From: Deltaproteobacteria bacterium
Lineage (GTDB): Bacteria; Myxococcota; Kuafuiibacteriia; Kuafuiibacteriales; Kuafuiibacteriaceae
NCBI GenBank assembly: GCA_016703535.1
Contig: JADJBV010000002.1
Coordinates: forward strand, 1,860,001 to 1,924,000
Reading direction: 5' to 3'
Length of the DNA stretch: 64,000 nucleotides
The position numbers were made by a program, and so were the translations under genes. The stretch's first letter is position 1. Each line of letters begins with the position of its first letter. The notes beneath the pieces were generated by a model. The model was not told the DNA's origin, did no database searches, and was given only the letters and a program-made list of their open reading frames with translations. Positions 1-9,154 of the stretch are shown in pieces.

Positions 1-85
1 TCAAGCCGGCCGCGCCCAGCAGCTGTTGCTGGACGGTCTGCCTTTTTTGCGTCTGCCGGATGGGCAGTAGGTTGATGCGAATCAT
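1..85 (-). CDS. pilN: PilN, type IV pilus inner-membrane alignment protein (N-terminal fragment)
   Basis: Only the first 28 codons lie in the window; the gene runs off the left edge. The ATG at 85 begins a protein starting MIRINLLPIR, the characteristic N-terminus of PilN, which binds the cytoplasmic PilM and precedes the transmembrane helix. PilN pairs with PilO in the inner membrane and links the PilM ring to PilP and the PilQ secretin. The gene follows pilM on the same strand after a gap of about 24 bases, as in most pilMNOPQ operons. The rest of the protein, including its membrane helix and ferredoxin-like fold, is not visible. Confidence 0.85.
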   Translation of the reverse strand, partial: MIRINLLPIRQTQKRQTVQQQLLGAAGL

Positions 86-109
86 CCGTTTGGCCTCCCC
101 TTCGCCTTC

Positions 110-1174
110 CTACTTGTCCGCCGGGTAGCGGAGCGCCAAGCCCACCGAAACCGCCGCCATCGGCGCCACGGTCTGGAGGTAGTCGGGATCGAACTTGCCC
201 GAGCCGATGTCAATGTTGCGGAACGGGTTCATCACCTCGACGGGCACCCCGGTCCGCCCTTCGATGGTCTTCACCAGGGCCGGGATCTTGGAGGACCCAC
301 CCGAGAGGAAGATCCGGGCGATGTGGGCGTCGGCCGAGGTGGCCGCGTAGAAGTCCAGCGAGCGCTGGATCTCGTTGGCGATCGACTCGGACTCGGTCTG
401 GAGCACCCGCTCCACTTCTTGAGGGACCACCGCGTCGCTGTCTTTGCCACCGCCGCCCAACTTCAAAGCCTCGGCCTCGTCGTAGCTGACGTTCAGGGCC
501 TTTTGGACCGCGTCGGTGAACTGGCCGCCGCCGATGGAGATGTCACGGGTGAAGGTGCTGATGCCGTTGGCCAACACGTTGATGTTGGTGACCGAGGCGC
601 CGATGTTGACCAACACCACCGTCTCGCTGCGCGGGACTTCGTAGTTGATCTCGAACTGGTTCTGGACGGCAAAAGCGTCGATGTCCACGACCACCGGGGT
701 GAGGCCGGCCGAGGCGATCACTTCAGTATAATCGTTGACCATGTCCTTCTTGGCCGCGACGAGGAGCACGTCCATCTGACCGGCCTGGGTGGACTCGGTG
801 TTGAGGATCTGGACGTCGATGTTCACGTCGTTGATGTCGAAGGGGATGTACTGCTCCGCCTCCCACTGGATCGACTCCTCCAGCTCCTCCGGGGTCATCT
901 GGGGCAGGTTGATCTTCTTGATGATCACCGAGTGGCCCGAGACCGAGGTGGCGACCTCTTTGTGTTTGATCTTTTGGGAGGCGAAGAGCTCCTGGATGCC
1001 GTCGACCACCGCGGTCGAGTTCATCAGCGCGCCGTCGACGATCGCCTCCGGCGGGAGCTGCACCATCCCGAAGGAGATCAGCTGGTAGTTGCCCTTTTTG
1101 CCGGGCTTCAGTTGGCAGAGCTTGATCGAGCCCGAACCGATGTCCAAACCGACCGCCAGCTTTCCTTTGGCCAT
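110..1174 (-). CDS. pilM: PilM, actin-like type IV pilus assembly ATPase
   Basis: 354 residues, the usual length for PilM. The protein opens with AVGLDIGSGSIKLCQL, the phosphate-1 loop of the actin/FtsA fold. It continues with the GHSVIIKKI segment, an acidic EEAEQYIPFD-like stretch and a second nucleotide loop (FLSGGSSKIPAL). PilM is cytoplasmic, binds ATP and forms the ring that recruits PilN and connects the alignment subcomplex to the pilus motors. The gene starts 6 bases after the XRE-regulator gene and is followed directly by pilN, so the three are almost certainly one transcript. Confidence 0.95.
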   Translation of the reverse strand: MAKGKLAVGLDIGSGSIKLCQLKPGKKGNYQLISFGMVQLPPEAIVDGALMNSTAVVDGIQELFASQKIKHKEVATSVSGHSVIIKKINLPQMTPEELEESIQWEAEQYIPFDINDVNIDVQILNTESTQAGQMDVLLVAAKKDMVNDYTEVIASAGLTPVVVDIDAFAVQNQFEINYEVPRSETVVLVNIGASVTNINVLANGISTFTRDISIGGGQFTDAVQKALNVSYDEAEALKLGGGGKDSDAVVPQEVERVLQTESESIANEIQRSLDFYAATSADAHIARIFLSGGSSKIPALVKTIEGRTGVPVEVMNPFRNIDIGSGKFDPDYLQTVAPMAAVSVGLALRYPADK

Positions 1175-1180
1175 GGTCGC

Positions 1181-1492
1181 CTACTCCTTCTTCCCCAGCT
1201 TTTTGAGGGCCCCATCTCCAAAACGTCGCGCGGCGTTCGCGTCGGTCGTCTCGGGGTCTTCGTCGTCGGTCCGTTGACCGAGGTCCGGGAAGACTTCTTC
1301 CTTCTGTTCGAGCTTTTTTCCTAGGGCCAAGATGATCTTCCGCTTGGTATCCAGGCGGCACTCCGCGCCCCCTTCGATCCGATCGACGGTCAAAGGAGAG
1401 ATGCCGGCCCGCCGAGCGAGCTCGGCCTTGGACAGGAGGATCTCTTCCCGCAGGGTCCGCACGTTATTGGAGCTGGCTCTGCGCTGGCTCAT
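1181..1492 (-). CDS. XRE-family helix-turn-helix regulator, first gene of the pilMN transcript
   Basis: 103 residues. Residues about 10-60 form an XRE/Cro-type helix-turn-helix (LSKAELARRAGISPLTVDRI), followed by a charged, probably disordered tail of about 40 residues. There is no extra sensor domain. The gene is separated from pilM by only 6 bases and lies directly behind a recognisable promoter with two inverted repeats, so autoregulation of the pilM operon is a reasonable inference. Small XRE proteins also act as accessory factors without operon-specific binding; the target cannot be read from sequence. Confidence 0.75.
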   Translation of the reverse strand: MSQRRASSNNVRTLREEILLSKAELARRAGISPLTVDRIEGGAECRLDTKRKIILALGKKLEQKEEVFPDLGQRTDDEDPETTDANAARRFGDGALKKLGKKE

Positions 1493-1602
1493 CCCGGGTC
1501 CTCGACTCGCAGCCGTCCGTGAGGGCGGACACCCTGCGAGGGCCCGATGATGAGGGGGACCAGACTGGCCGTCAAGTTTCGGTCGGGCATTAGTGATAGC
1601 TA

Positions 1603-1649
1603 ATTATATGCCTTTGATAGGCAAATGACAGTCTACAGTATCCCACTGT
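1603..1649 (-). promoter_or_regulatory. Candidate sigma70 promoter with two inverted-repeat operators ahead of the XRE-pilM operon
   Basis: On the minus strand a perfect TATAAT (1603-1608) lies 17 bases downstream of CTGTCA (1626-1631, four of six matches to the -35 consensus). Two inverted repeats share one geometry of 5-base arms and a 5-base spacer. TGCCT-N5-AGGCA (1609-1623) fills the promoter spacer. ACAGT-N5-ACTGT (1635-1649) abuts the -35 element. The leader to the ATG at 1492 is about 110 bases. No sigma54 -24/-12 motif is evident despite the neighbouring pilR. Confidence 0.5.
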
Positions 1650-1651
1650 GC

Positions 1652-1669
1652 GTCAGGGATACCCTCTGA

Positions 1670-1670
<1 letters not shown>
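1652..1670 (-). terminator. Short hairpin directly after the pilR stop codon
   Basis: An imperfect dyad with GTCAG/CTGAC outer arms and a G-rich/C-rich inner stem begins at the pilR stop. No T-run follows on the minus strand, so intrinsic termination is unproven. It could equally be a regulatory site for the downstream promoter. Confidence 0.3.
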
Positions 1671-3082
<1,412 letters not shown>

Positions 3083-3117
3083 GGTCTGGGGATCCTAGCC
3101 CGGGCTTGGGGGCGAGG

Positions 3118-4506
3118 TCACGCCACGTCGGGCGGGTTGGTGCGGCGCAGGCGGACCGTAAAGCTGGCGCCTCGGCCTTCCTCGGAGCTGGCCTGCAGGT
3201 CGCCGCCCATCGCCTCCATCAGCGCCCGGGAGACCGCCAGCCCCAACCCCGTGCCTTCACCTGGGGCCTTGGTCGTGAAGAAGGGATCGAAGATCAACGG
3301 CAACTTGTCCTTGGGGATCCCCGGCCCGTTGTCGCTGACCACGATCTCCAGCCAGGCCCCATCGGTCCGGGTCGCGACGGTGATCTCGGCGTCGGGCGTG
3401 GCCTCCATGGCTTGGCCGGCGTTGAGCAGCAGGTTGACCAACACCTGATTGAGCCGCCCGGGGTGGCCGATCGCGTCGGGCCCATCCGGGTCGGTGCCGG
3501 GGTGATCGATCCGCACCACCCGCAGCGCCGGATGACCCCGGACCAAGCCGATCGCCTCTTCGACCACCTTGCCGCTCGAGAAGGGCACTGGCGGTTCGGC
3601 CGTCTCGACGCCCCGTCGGGCGTAGGTCAGCAACTTCTTGATGGTCTCGTGGATCCGGCCCAACTCCTTCAGGCTGCGCTCCAACACCTCCTTCTGCTGC
3701 GTCGGATCCAGGCCTCCTTGGAGCAAAGAGAGATATCCGCGGACCGCCGCCAGCGGGTTGCCGATCTCGTGGGCGATGCCGGCCGCCAGCCGCCCGACGC
3801 TGGCCAACTTGGAGGCCCGCACCAGACCTTCTTGCATGCGGGCCAACTCGTCCCGTTGGGCCGCCAGCCGATCGCGCTCTTGCCGCAGCTGGCGGGTCGT
3901 TTGCCGAAAACGCCGGGCGACCTCCGCGACCTCGTGGGGGGCGTCCGTGGGGACCAGGTCTTCTTGCTCCAGCTCGGCCTCTTCGGCCAACGCGGCCAAG
4001 GTCGAAAGTTGTGGCAAAAGCAAACGCCCGACGATCACCGTCAACACCGCGCCCGCGATCAAGGCGGCCAACAGGAGCAACGGCAACACCCGACTGATCT
4101 CGAAGAAGGCGATCGACATCGGCACCGCGCTGCCGATCCGCGCCACCAGGTAACTCTCCTCGCCGAGCAGCTCACAGCGGGCCGCCACCAACTCCAAGTT
4201 GAGGGTCCGGCTACCCCAAAGGGCCCGGGCCCGGGGAAGATCCAGGCCCAAGGCCGCCGAGCTGCTGTCGACCAAGCCGAACTCGACCCCGCCGGGCAGA
4301 GGCACCGTCCGCAACGCCGATTGAATCGCCGCCGGTGAACGGCCCTGGGCCAGGCCTTCGAGCTGAACCTGAACCGCCCGCCGATAGGCGCGTTTGCTGC
4401 TCCTGACCAAGGCGAAGCTGGCGATGGTCGCCGCCGCCAAGGCGAAGAGCACGGTCAACACGACCACGTACGCAAAAAGCGGCCGGCGCAGGCTGCCCTT
4501 GGTCAC
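3118..4506 (-). CDS. pilS: PilS-like membrane sensor histidine kinase
   Basis: 462 residues from a GTG at 4506 that overlaps the pilD stop (GTGA), which decides the start; an upstream ATG would lie inside pilD. Two membrane helices (about 10-35 and 138-165) flank a periplasmic loop of roughly 100 residues. A HAMP-like linker, a DHp helix with phospho-acceptor His246 (AAGIAHEIGNPL) and an HATPase domain follow, with N (NLLLNAGQAM), G1 (DNGPGIP) and G2 (GTGLGLAVS) boxes. It is the expected partner of the following pilR. Canonical PilS has six membrane helices, so this two-helix form is a simpler variant. Confidence 0.85.
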   Translation of the reverse strand: MTKGSLRRPLFAYVVVLTVLFALAAATIASFALVRSSKRAYRRAVQVQLEGLAQGRSPAAIQSALRTVPLPGGVEFGLVDSSSAALGLDLPRARALWGSRTLNLELVAARCELLGEESYLVARIGSAVPMSIAFFEISRVLPLLLLAALIAGAVLTVIVGRLLLPQLSTLAALAEEAELEQEDLVPTDAPHEVAEVARRFRQTTRQLRQERDRLAAQRDELARMQEGLVRASKLASVGRLAAGIAHEIGNPLAAVRGYLSLLQGGLDPTQQKEVLERSLKELGRIHETIKKLLTYARRGVETAEPPVPFSSGKVVEEAIGLVRGHPALRVVRIDHPGTDPDGPDAIGHPGRLNQVLVNLLLNAGQAMEATPDAEITVATRTDGAWLEIVVSDNGPGIPKDKLPLIFDPFFTTKAPGEGTGLGLAVSRALMEAMGGDLQASSEEGRGASFTVRLRRTNPPDVA

Positions 4507-5468
4507 GGCGGCACCAGGCCCAACGCCTGGAAGAACCACCGCTCCAGGGCGGGGCCGACCAACATCCAGGTCAAGGCGCCGATCGCCAAAAACGGCCCGA
4601 AGGGGACGGCGGTCGAGGCCGGCTCCCAGTCGTCCGGCTCTTCTCCTCGGGCGAGTGCCAACTTTTTGCGTGCCTCTCGTTCGGCCTCGATCGCCGCCAG
4701 CTCTTCCGCGGTCGGAGGTGGGGGCGGGCGCAGGGCTTGGTGGAGCAAAAGAGCCCCGCCGATGACGGTGCCGACCACCGACGCGACCAAAACCACCGGG
4801 ATCAAGGACGGGGGCCCCAGGAAAGCGCCGATCATCGCGATCAACTTCACGTCACCGAGGCCCATGCCTTCACGCTTGGACTCCAGCTCCTCCAGGACCT
4901 CTTGGGGTTGGCCTTTGGCCAGCCGGATCCGCAGCGCCATGTACGTGGACCAAACGATCCGCACCAACAACAAAAAGCTGGCGCCCAACACCGCGCCCGC
5001 CAGGCCACTCCACCAGGGCGCGGCGAAGGCCACCGGGCGCAGCAGGATGCCGATCACGATCCCGGGCAAGGAGATCTCGTCGGCGATCTCGAAGGTATCG
5101 ATGTCGATGAAGGTGATGGCCACCATGCTGCCGGCGAAGATGAAGCCGGCCAGCAGGCCCCAGGTCAGGCCGAAGCGCGTAAAACAGGCCCAAAACAAGA
5201 CCCCGGTCAGCAGCTCGACCATCGGGTAACGAACCGAGATGGGGCACTTGCAGGCCCGGCAACGACCCCTGAGCACCAACCAAGACAAGATGGGCACGTT
5301 GAGCCAGGCCGGGATCATGTCGCCGCACTTGGGGCAGTGGGACCGGGGATGAACGATACTTTCGCCCCGGGGCAGCCGGGCGATCACCACGTTGAGGAAC
5401 GAACCGACCAAGGTCCCGAGCACGAAGGAGAGGACCGACAGGGGCAGGCGCAGCGCGGCTTCCAACAT
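4503..5468 (-). CDS. pilD: PilD, prepilin peptidase and N-methyltransferase
   Basis: 321 residues. After a first membrane helix (VGSFLNVVIARLPRG) there are two CxxC pairs (CPKCG and CRACKC) typical of the bifunctional enzyme that cleaves and methylates type IV prepilins. The two catalytic aspartates of the GxGD-type protease are visible in FIDIDTFEIADE and MGLGDVKLIAMIGAF. Seven to eight membrane helices are apparent. A charged insert of about 40 residues (EELAAIEAEREARKKLALAR) near the C-terminus, before the last helix, is unusual. The gene overlaps pilS, placing processing and regulation in one unit. Confidence 0.95.
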   Translation of the reverse strand: MLEAALRLPLSVLSFVLGTLVGSFLNVVIARLPRGESIVHPRSHCPKCGDMIPAWLNVPILSWLVLRGRCRACKCPISVRYPMVELLTGVLFWACFTRFGLTWGLLAGFIFAGSMVAITFIDIDTFEIADEISLPGIVIGILLRPVAFAAPWWSGLAGAVLGASFLLLVRIVWSTYMALRIRLAKGQPQEVLEELESKREGMGLGDVKLIAMIGAFLGPPSLIPVVLVASVVGTVIGGALLLHQALRPPPPPTAEELAAIEAEREARKKLALARGEEPDDWEPASTAVPFGPFLAIGALTWMLVGPALERWFFQALGLVPP

Positions 5469-5497
5469 CAGGCCCGCGGAGCATAACAGGGGAAGGC

Positions 5498-6388
5498 TCA
5501 GCCGTCTTTCTTCGCGACCACCACCAGGAGATGTCCGAGTTGGGCCAGGGGCGTGCGGTCCAAGCGCCGATCCAAGGCGAGCAGGGCCTGGGCCAAGGGG
5601 CGCCGGGGTAAAAGCTTCGGCAGGGGCAAAAGATCCAGGCTGTGGGCGATCAAGATCGCGAAGGGGTGTTGGGTCTCGACGCGCTCCACCGTCAGGTGGC
5701 GGCCGATCAGCTGCCGGTAGTCTTCGATCCCGAAGGCGTGGTGTTCGTGGGTGAAGGACTCGTCATTTTTGCGGAGGGTGTGCTTGATCGGCTCCAGCCA
5801 AGCGTACTCTCGGGGATCCATGAACAAGGCCCTTGCCCCTGGCTTCATCACCCGGCGCAGCTCTCCCATCGCCGCCTCGGGATCATCCAGGTGGTGGAGG
5901 GCACCACGGCAGACCACCGCGTCGAAGCACTGATCGGCGAAGGGCAAGTGGGAGGCCTCGACCCGGGCCACCGCGCTCAGCCGGCGGGCGGCCACCTCCA
6001 AGCACGGCGTCGAAAGATCGGCGCCGATCACCGTCATGCCGGAACGGACCAAACCGTTCCCGGCGGTGCCGGTGCCACACCCGAGGTCCAGCGCCAGGCC
6101 GGTGGGGTGGCCCAGCCAAGCGCTCAGCTGATCCGCCGAAAGCCGATCCCAGTGACAGGTCAGGCGCAGCTCGTTTTCGTAGTACTCCTCGACGGCGCGG
6201 GTCTGAGCGGCGACCTCCTCGAAGTGGCCTTCGTGCAGCCGCGCTTCGTCCACGAAGTCCGGGATCCCGTGATCCAAGCGGCCGGTCCAGCCGCAGTCTT
6301 TGCAGACCGGATGCGGCACGAAGCGAACCCCCCGTTGGTGGCAGCTCGGGCACGCGGCGACCTGGGCCAGCGGGGAGGTCTCGGTCAC
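5498..6388 (-). CDS. SAM-dependent class I methyltransferase with N-terminal zinc ribbon
   Basis: 296 residues. Cys13, Cys16, Cys29 and Cys32 form a zinc-ribbon-like pair of CxxC motifs. A Rossmann methyltransferase domain follows, with motif I LDLGCGTGTAGNG and a post-I acidic residue in VIGADLS. The substrate is unknown; the family (Methyltransf_11) modifies small molecules, lipids and quinones. It is the first gene of the pilD-pilS-pilR set, 30 bases before pilD, but I infer no pilus role from position alone. A long inverted-repeat element lies immediately upstream. Confidence 0.8.
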   Translation of the reverse strand: MTETSPLAQVAACPSCHQRGVRFVPHPVCKDCGWTGRLDHGIPDFVDEARLHEGHFEEVAAQTRAVEEYYENELRLTCHWDRLSADQLSAWLGHPTGLALDLGCGTGTAGNGLVRSGMTVIGADLSTPCLEVAARRLSAVARVEASHLPFADQCFDAVVCRGALHHLDDPEAAMGELRRVMKPGARALFMDPREYAWLEPIKHTLRKNDESFTHEHHAFGIEDYRQLIGRHLTVERVETQHPFAILIAHSLDLLPLPKLLPRRPLAQALLALDRRLDRTPLAQLGHLLVVVAKKDG

Positions 6389-6410
6389 GCCGGTGCGCGT
6401 AGCACGACTT

Positions 6411-6571
6411 GGGGCCCGCCGCGAAACAAACGGATTGTTGTGGGCGTCGAGGCGCTCGCCGGGCGAGGCTTGCCGACGAAGGAATACTCCGTTGTCTTTC
6501 GAGGAGGTATAACGAAGCCAGGCGAGATGGATCGGCGGCCACAGCGGTCCGGTTGTTTCGCGGCGGGCCCC
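6411..6571. repeat. 161-bp element bounded by 24-bp terminal inverted repeats (MITE-like)
   Basis: The left arm (6411-6434, beginning GGGGCCCGCCGCGAAACAA) and the right arm (6548-6571) are inverted copies matching at 23 of 24 positions. Weaker inverted similarity continues inward for another 15-20 bases. The 113-base centre has no convincing ORF. The outer base of the right arm is part of the amidase stop codon. I see no clear target-site duplication and no second copy in the window, so a transposed MITE and a long cruciform or attenuator remain alternatives. Confidence 0.6.
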
Positions 6572-8133
6572 TACGGTCTGGGATCGATCGGGGTCTGAGG
6601 GAAGTCGGGTTGGCCCCGAACGCGGGACTCGATCGCCATCATGGTCGCCAGCACCAGGTCTTCTCGGTAGGGCCGGGCCGCGACCTGGACCGCCACCGGG
6701 AGGCCCACGCTCCCGGCGTCGACCTCGGAGGCCACCCGCTCCAAGCGATCCCGAAACGGAGGGCGCTCTGGGTCACTGGCCTTGACGGTCGACACCGGCA
6801 CCACCCCCGCGGGGAAGTTGAGGGTGTTGTAGAGCATCGAATAACAGCCGCCCAAGCTGAAGTCTTTGGACTGGCCGTGGCGGAGGGCCGGGGTGGCGTG
6901 GGGTGGACCGATGACCACGTCCAAACCTTGTTCCTCCCAGGCTTCCAAGGTGGCGAGGCGGAGCCGCAGCCGTTCGGCCACCAAGGCCCAAAGTTCGGTG
7001 ACGTTTTTGGTCCCGATGGTCCGCAAAAAACGCTCGAGCCTCGCCTCTCCTTGAGAGCCCAAAAAGGCGGCCAAAACCTCTTTGGCCACTTGGGGCGTGG
7101 ACGACATCATCCGCAGCGGCGCCAGCTGAGGGACGACCGGATCGCCCTTCAACAACTTCTCCAAGGTGCGGCCCCCGTCGCTGGAGAGGATCGCGAAGTA
7201 GAGGTAGGTCAACTCGATGCCGTGGGGCACTTGATAGGGCACCACCCGAGCGCCGGCCCGGGCCAAGGCCTCGGCCGCCTGCCGCACGCCACGACGCACC
7301 GCGGGGGAGGCCGGAAAAAATCCGTCGTCGTCGTACCAGCCGATGGTCAAGTTGCGGATGTCGACCTGGTGGGGGCGACCGGGCTCCAGCGGCGGCACCG
7401 TCGGATCCAGGTCGTGAAAAGCCGGCCCATCCAACGCGCCGAACAGCAGGGCGACGTCGGCGGCGGTTCGGGCCATCGGCCCCACTTGGCTGCGGATGTT
7501 CTCTTGGCCGGGCATCGCGCCTTTGCAGCCGACCATGGACCAACGATCGACGGTCGGCTTCAGCCCCGCGACGCCACAATAGGCGGCCGGTACCCGGATC
7601 GAGCCGCCGATGTCGGTGCCGACGCCGAGGGGGGTGAGGCCCGCCGCCAAGGCCGCGGCTTCCCCGCCGCTCGATCCACCGGGGACTCGATCCCGGGCGA
7701 AGGGGTTGACGGTACGGCCGTAGACCGGGTTGTCGGCCTCGTTGAACAACAAGGTTTGGGAGATGTTGGTCTTGCCGATGACGATCGCGCCGACCCGACG
7801 CAACAACTTGACCACCACCGCGTCGTCGGTGGCCGGCGTGTCGGCCTGGGCCTTGACCCCCAAGGTGGTCGGCAAACCGGCGGTGTGGATCGACTCCTTC
7901 ACCGTCACCGGCAGGCCGTGCAGGGGGCCGTAGCTGATGCCGCGTTTTCGGGCCTCGTCCGCGTCTTGTGCGGCGGCCCGGGCCTGATCATCGAAGCGGT
8001 GGGTCAGGGCCTTCAACTCGCCATCGACCGCTTTGCCCCGGGCGATCAAGGCCTCGACCACCGCCAATGAGGTCGTGCGTCCGGCCTGGAGTTCGGCCAA
8101 CAGTTCGGTGGCCGAAAGGCGATGCAGCTCCAC
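6571..8133 (-). CDS. Amidase-signature-family amidohydrolase
   Basis: 520 residues. The Ser-cisSer-Lys triad is recognisable: Lys in LPVTVKES, cis-Ser in PGGSSGGEAAALA and nucleophile Ser in GTDIGGSIRVPA. The family includes GatA, acylamidases and other amide hydrolases. No GatB or GatC gene is nearby, so a stand-alone amidase is likelier than a tRNA amidotransferase subunit. The gene starts 3 bases after the FHA-GGDEF gene and is probably co-transcribed with it. Its 3' end coincides with the edge of an inverted-repeat element, so the last residues may have been altered by insertion. Confidence 0.85.
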   Translation of the reverse strand: MELHRLSATELLAELQAGRTTSLAVVEALIARGKAVDGELKALTHRFDDQARAAAQDADEARKRGISYGPLHGLPVTVKESIHTAGLPTTLGVKAQADTPATDDAVVVKLLRRVGAIVIGKTNISQTLLFNEADNPVYGRTVNPFARDRVPGGSSGGEAAALAAGLTPLGVGTDIGGSIRVPAAYCGVAGLKPTVDRWSMVGCKGAMPGQENIRSQVGPMARTAADVALLFGALDGPAFHDLDPTVPPLEPGRPHQVDIRNLTIGWYDDDGFFPASPAVRRGVRQAAEALARAGARVVPYQVPHGIELTYLYFAILSSDGGRTLEKLLKGDPVVPQLAPLRMMSSTPQVAKEVLAAFLGSQGEARLERFLRTIGTKNVTELWALVAERLRLRLATLEAWEEQGLDVVIGPPHATPALRHGQSKDFSLGGCYSMLYNTLNFPAGVVPVSTVKASDPERPPFRDRLERVASEVDAGSVGLPVAVQVAARPYREDLVLATMMAIESRVRGQPDFPQTPIDPRP

Positions 8134-8136
8134 CTT

Positions 8137-9072
8137 TCAGCTCTCCACCGAGTCGGCGTTGAGATCGGTGGTGGCCGAGTCGGCGGGCACCCATAACTCG
8201 ACTCGGTCTCGGCCTTGGCGTTTGGCTTGGTAGAGCGCGGCGTCGGCGCGGGCCACCAGCTCCATCATGGTGACGACGTGGGTCGGTCCGTACCAAGCGA
8301 TGCCGATGCTCAAGGAGAGCTGGTAGGAGACCTCACCCACCTTGAAGCCTTTTTCCCGGACCCCTTTGCCCAGACGTTCGGCGAAGGCTCGGGCCTCTTC
8401 CGGCAACAGGCCCCGGGCCAAGACCACAAACTCGTCGCCGCCGTAGCGGGCCAAGAGATCTTCGGTGCGGATGGTGGCCTGGAGGCTACGGGCGATGGTC
8501 CGCAGGATCTCGTCGCCAGCGGCGTGCCCTTGTTCGTCGTTGATCCGCTTGTAGTGATCGACGTCGACCATCAACAGGGCGATGGGCGCCTTGTGGCGGC
8601 GGGCGAAGGCGTATTCTTGCTCGAGCCGCTCCAGGAAGTGCCGCCGGTTGTGCACCCCGGTCAGCGGATCCCGGGTCAGGTCTTCTCGGATCCGCTCGAG
8701 GATTTCGGTCTCTTTTGGATCTTGGTAGCGCACCCGGACCGTGGTTTCGCCCGAAAGCTGGAGCCGATCGCCGTCCTCGAGGACGTGGCGCTTCACCCGA
8801 CGGCCCTCGACGTAGAGCCCATACCTGGATTCGAGATCGTGGACCTCGTAGTGGCCCATCTCGTTGCGTTCGATGCTGACGTGGCGGCGGGAGATGCCCG
8901 GGTCGGGGATCCGGATCTCGACGTCGGGATCTCGCCCGATGACCCCGCCGGTGCGGGGGACCCGGTGGAAGTGGCCCGAGGCGGGCCCACTCAGCACCAG
9001 GATCGACACGTCCTCTCGGCCGGGCAGGGGCGCCGGGGGCCGCATCGAGTCCTGGGTGTCCTCCTCCACCAT
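8137..9072 (-). CDS. Diguanylate cyclase with N-terminal FHA domain
   Basis: 311 residues. Residues about 20-115 form an FHA phosphothreonine-binding domain (GVIGRD, SRRHVSIE, DLESRYGLYV). Residues about 130-295 form a GGDEF domain with the active motif at 211-215 and an allosteric RxxD site (RTED) five residues earlier. It should make cyclic-di-GMP from two GTP under product inhibition. The FHA domain suggests control by a Ser/Thr kinase such as the one at 20.9 kb, which is inference. No membrane helix or signal peptide is present, so it is cytoplasmic. Confidence 0.92.
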   Translation of the reverse strand: MVEEDTQDSMRPPAPLPGREDVSILVLSGPASGHFHRVPRTGGVIGRDPDVEIRIPDPGISRRHVSIERNEMGHYEVHDLESRYGLYVEGRRVKRHVLEDGDRLQLSGETTVRVRYQDPKETEILERIREDLTRDPLTGVHNRRHFLERLEQEYAFARRHKAPIALLMVDVDHYKRINDEQGHAAGDEILRTIARSLQATIRTEDLLARYGGDEFVVLARGLLPEEARAFAERLGKGVREKGFKVGEVSYQLSLSIGIAWYGPTHVVTMMELVARADAALYQAKRQGRDRVELWVPADSATTDLNADSVES

Positions 9073-9154
9073 GGGGCCCGGAAGCTATATCGGCGCGGGC
9101 GGGACGTCACCTCACGAATGGCCGGCCGGGGTCGGCAGCGGGTATGCTGGCCGA

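Noticed and set aside
323..1324. Long plus-strand open frame opposite pilM
   Set aside because: It is the antisense shadow of pilM: it lacks any motif and is rich in His, Asp, Gly, Arg and Val, as antisense frames of GC-rich genes are.
6571..8133. GatA subunit of the tRNA amidotransferase
   Set aside because: The amidase-signature triad fits, but gatB and gatC are absent nearby and the gene is coupled to a diguanylate cyclase instead.
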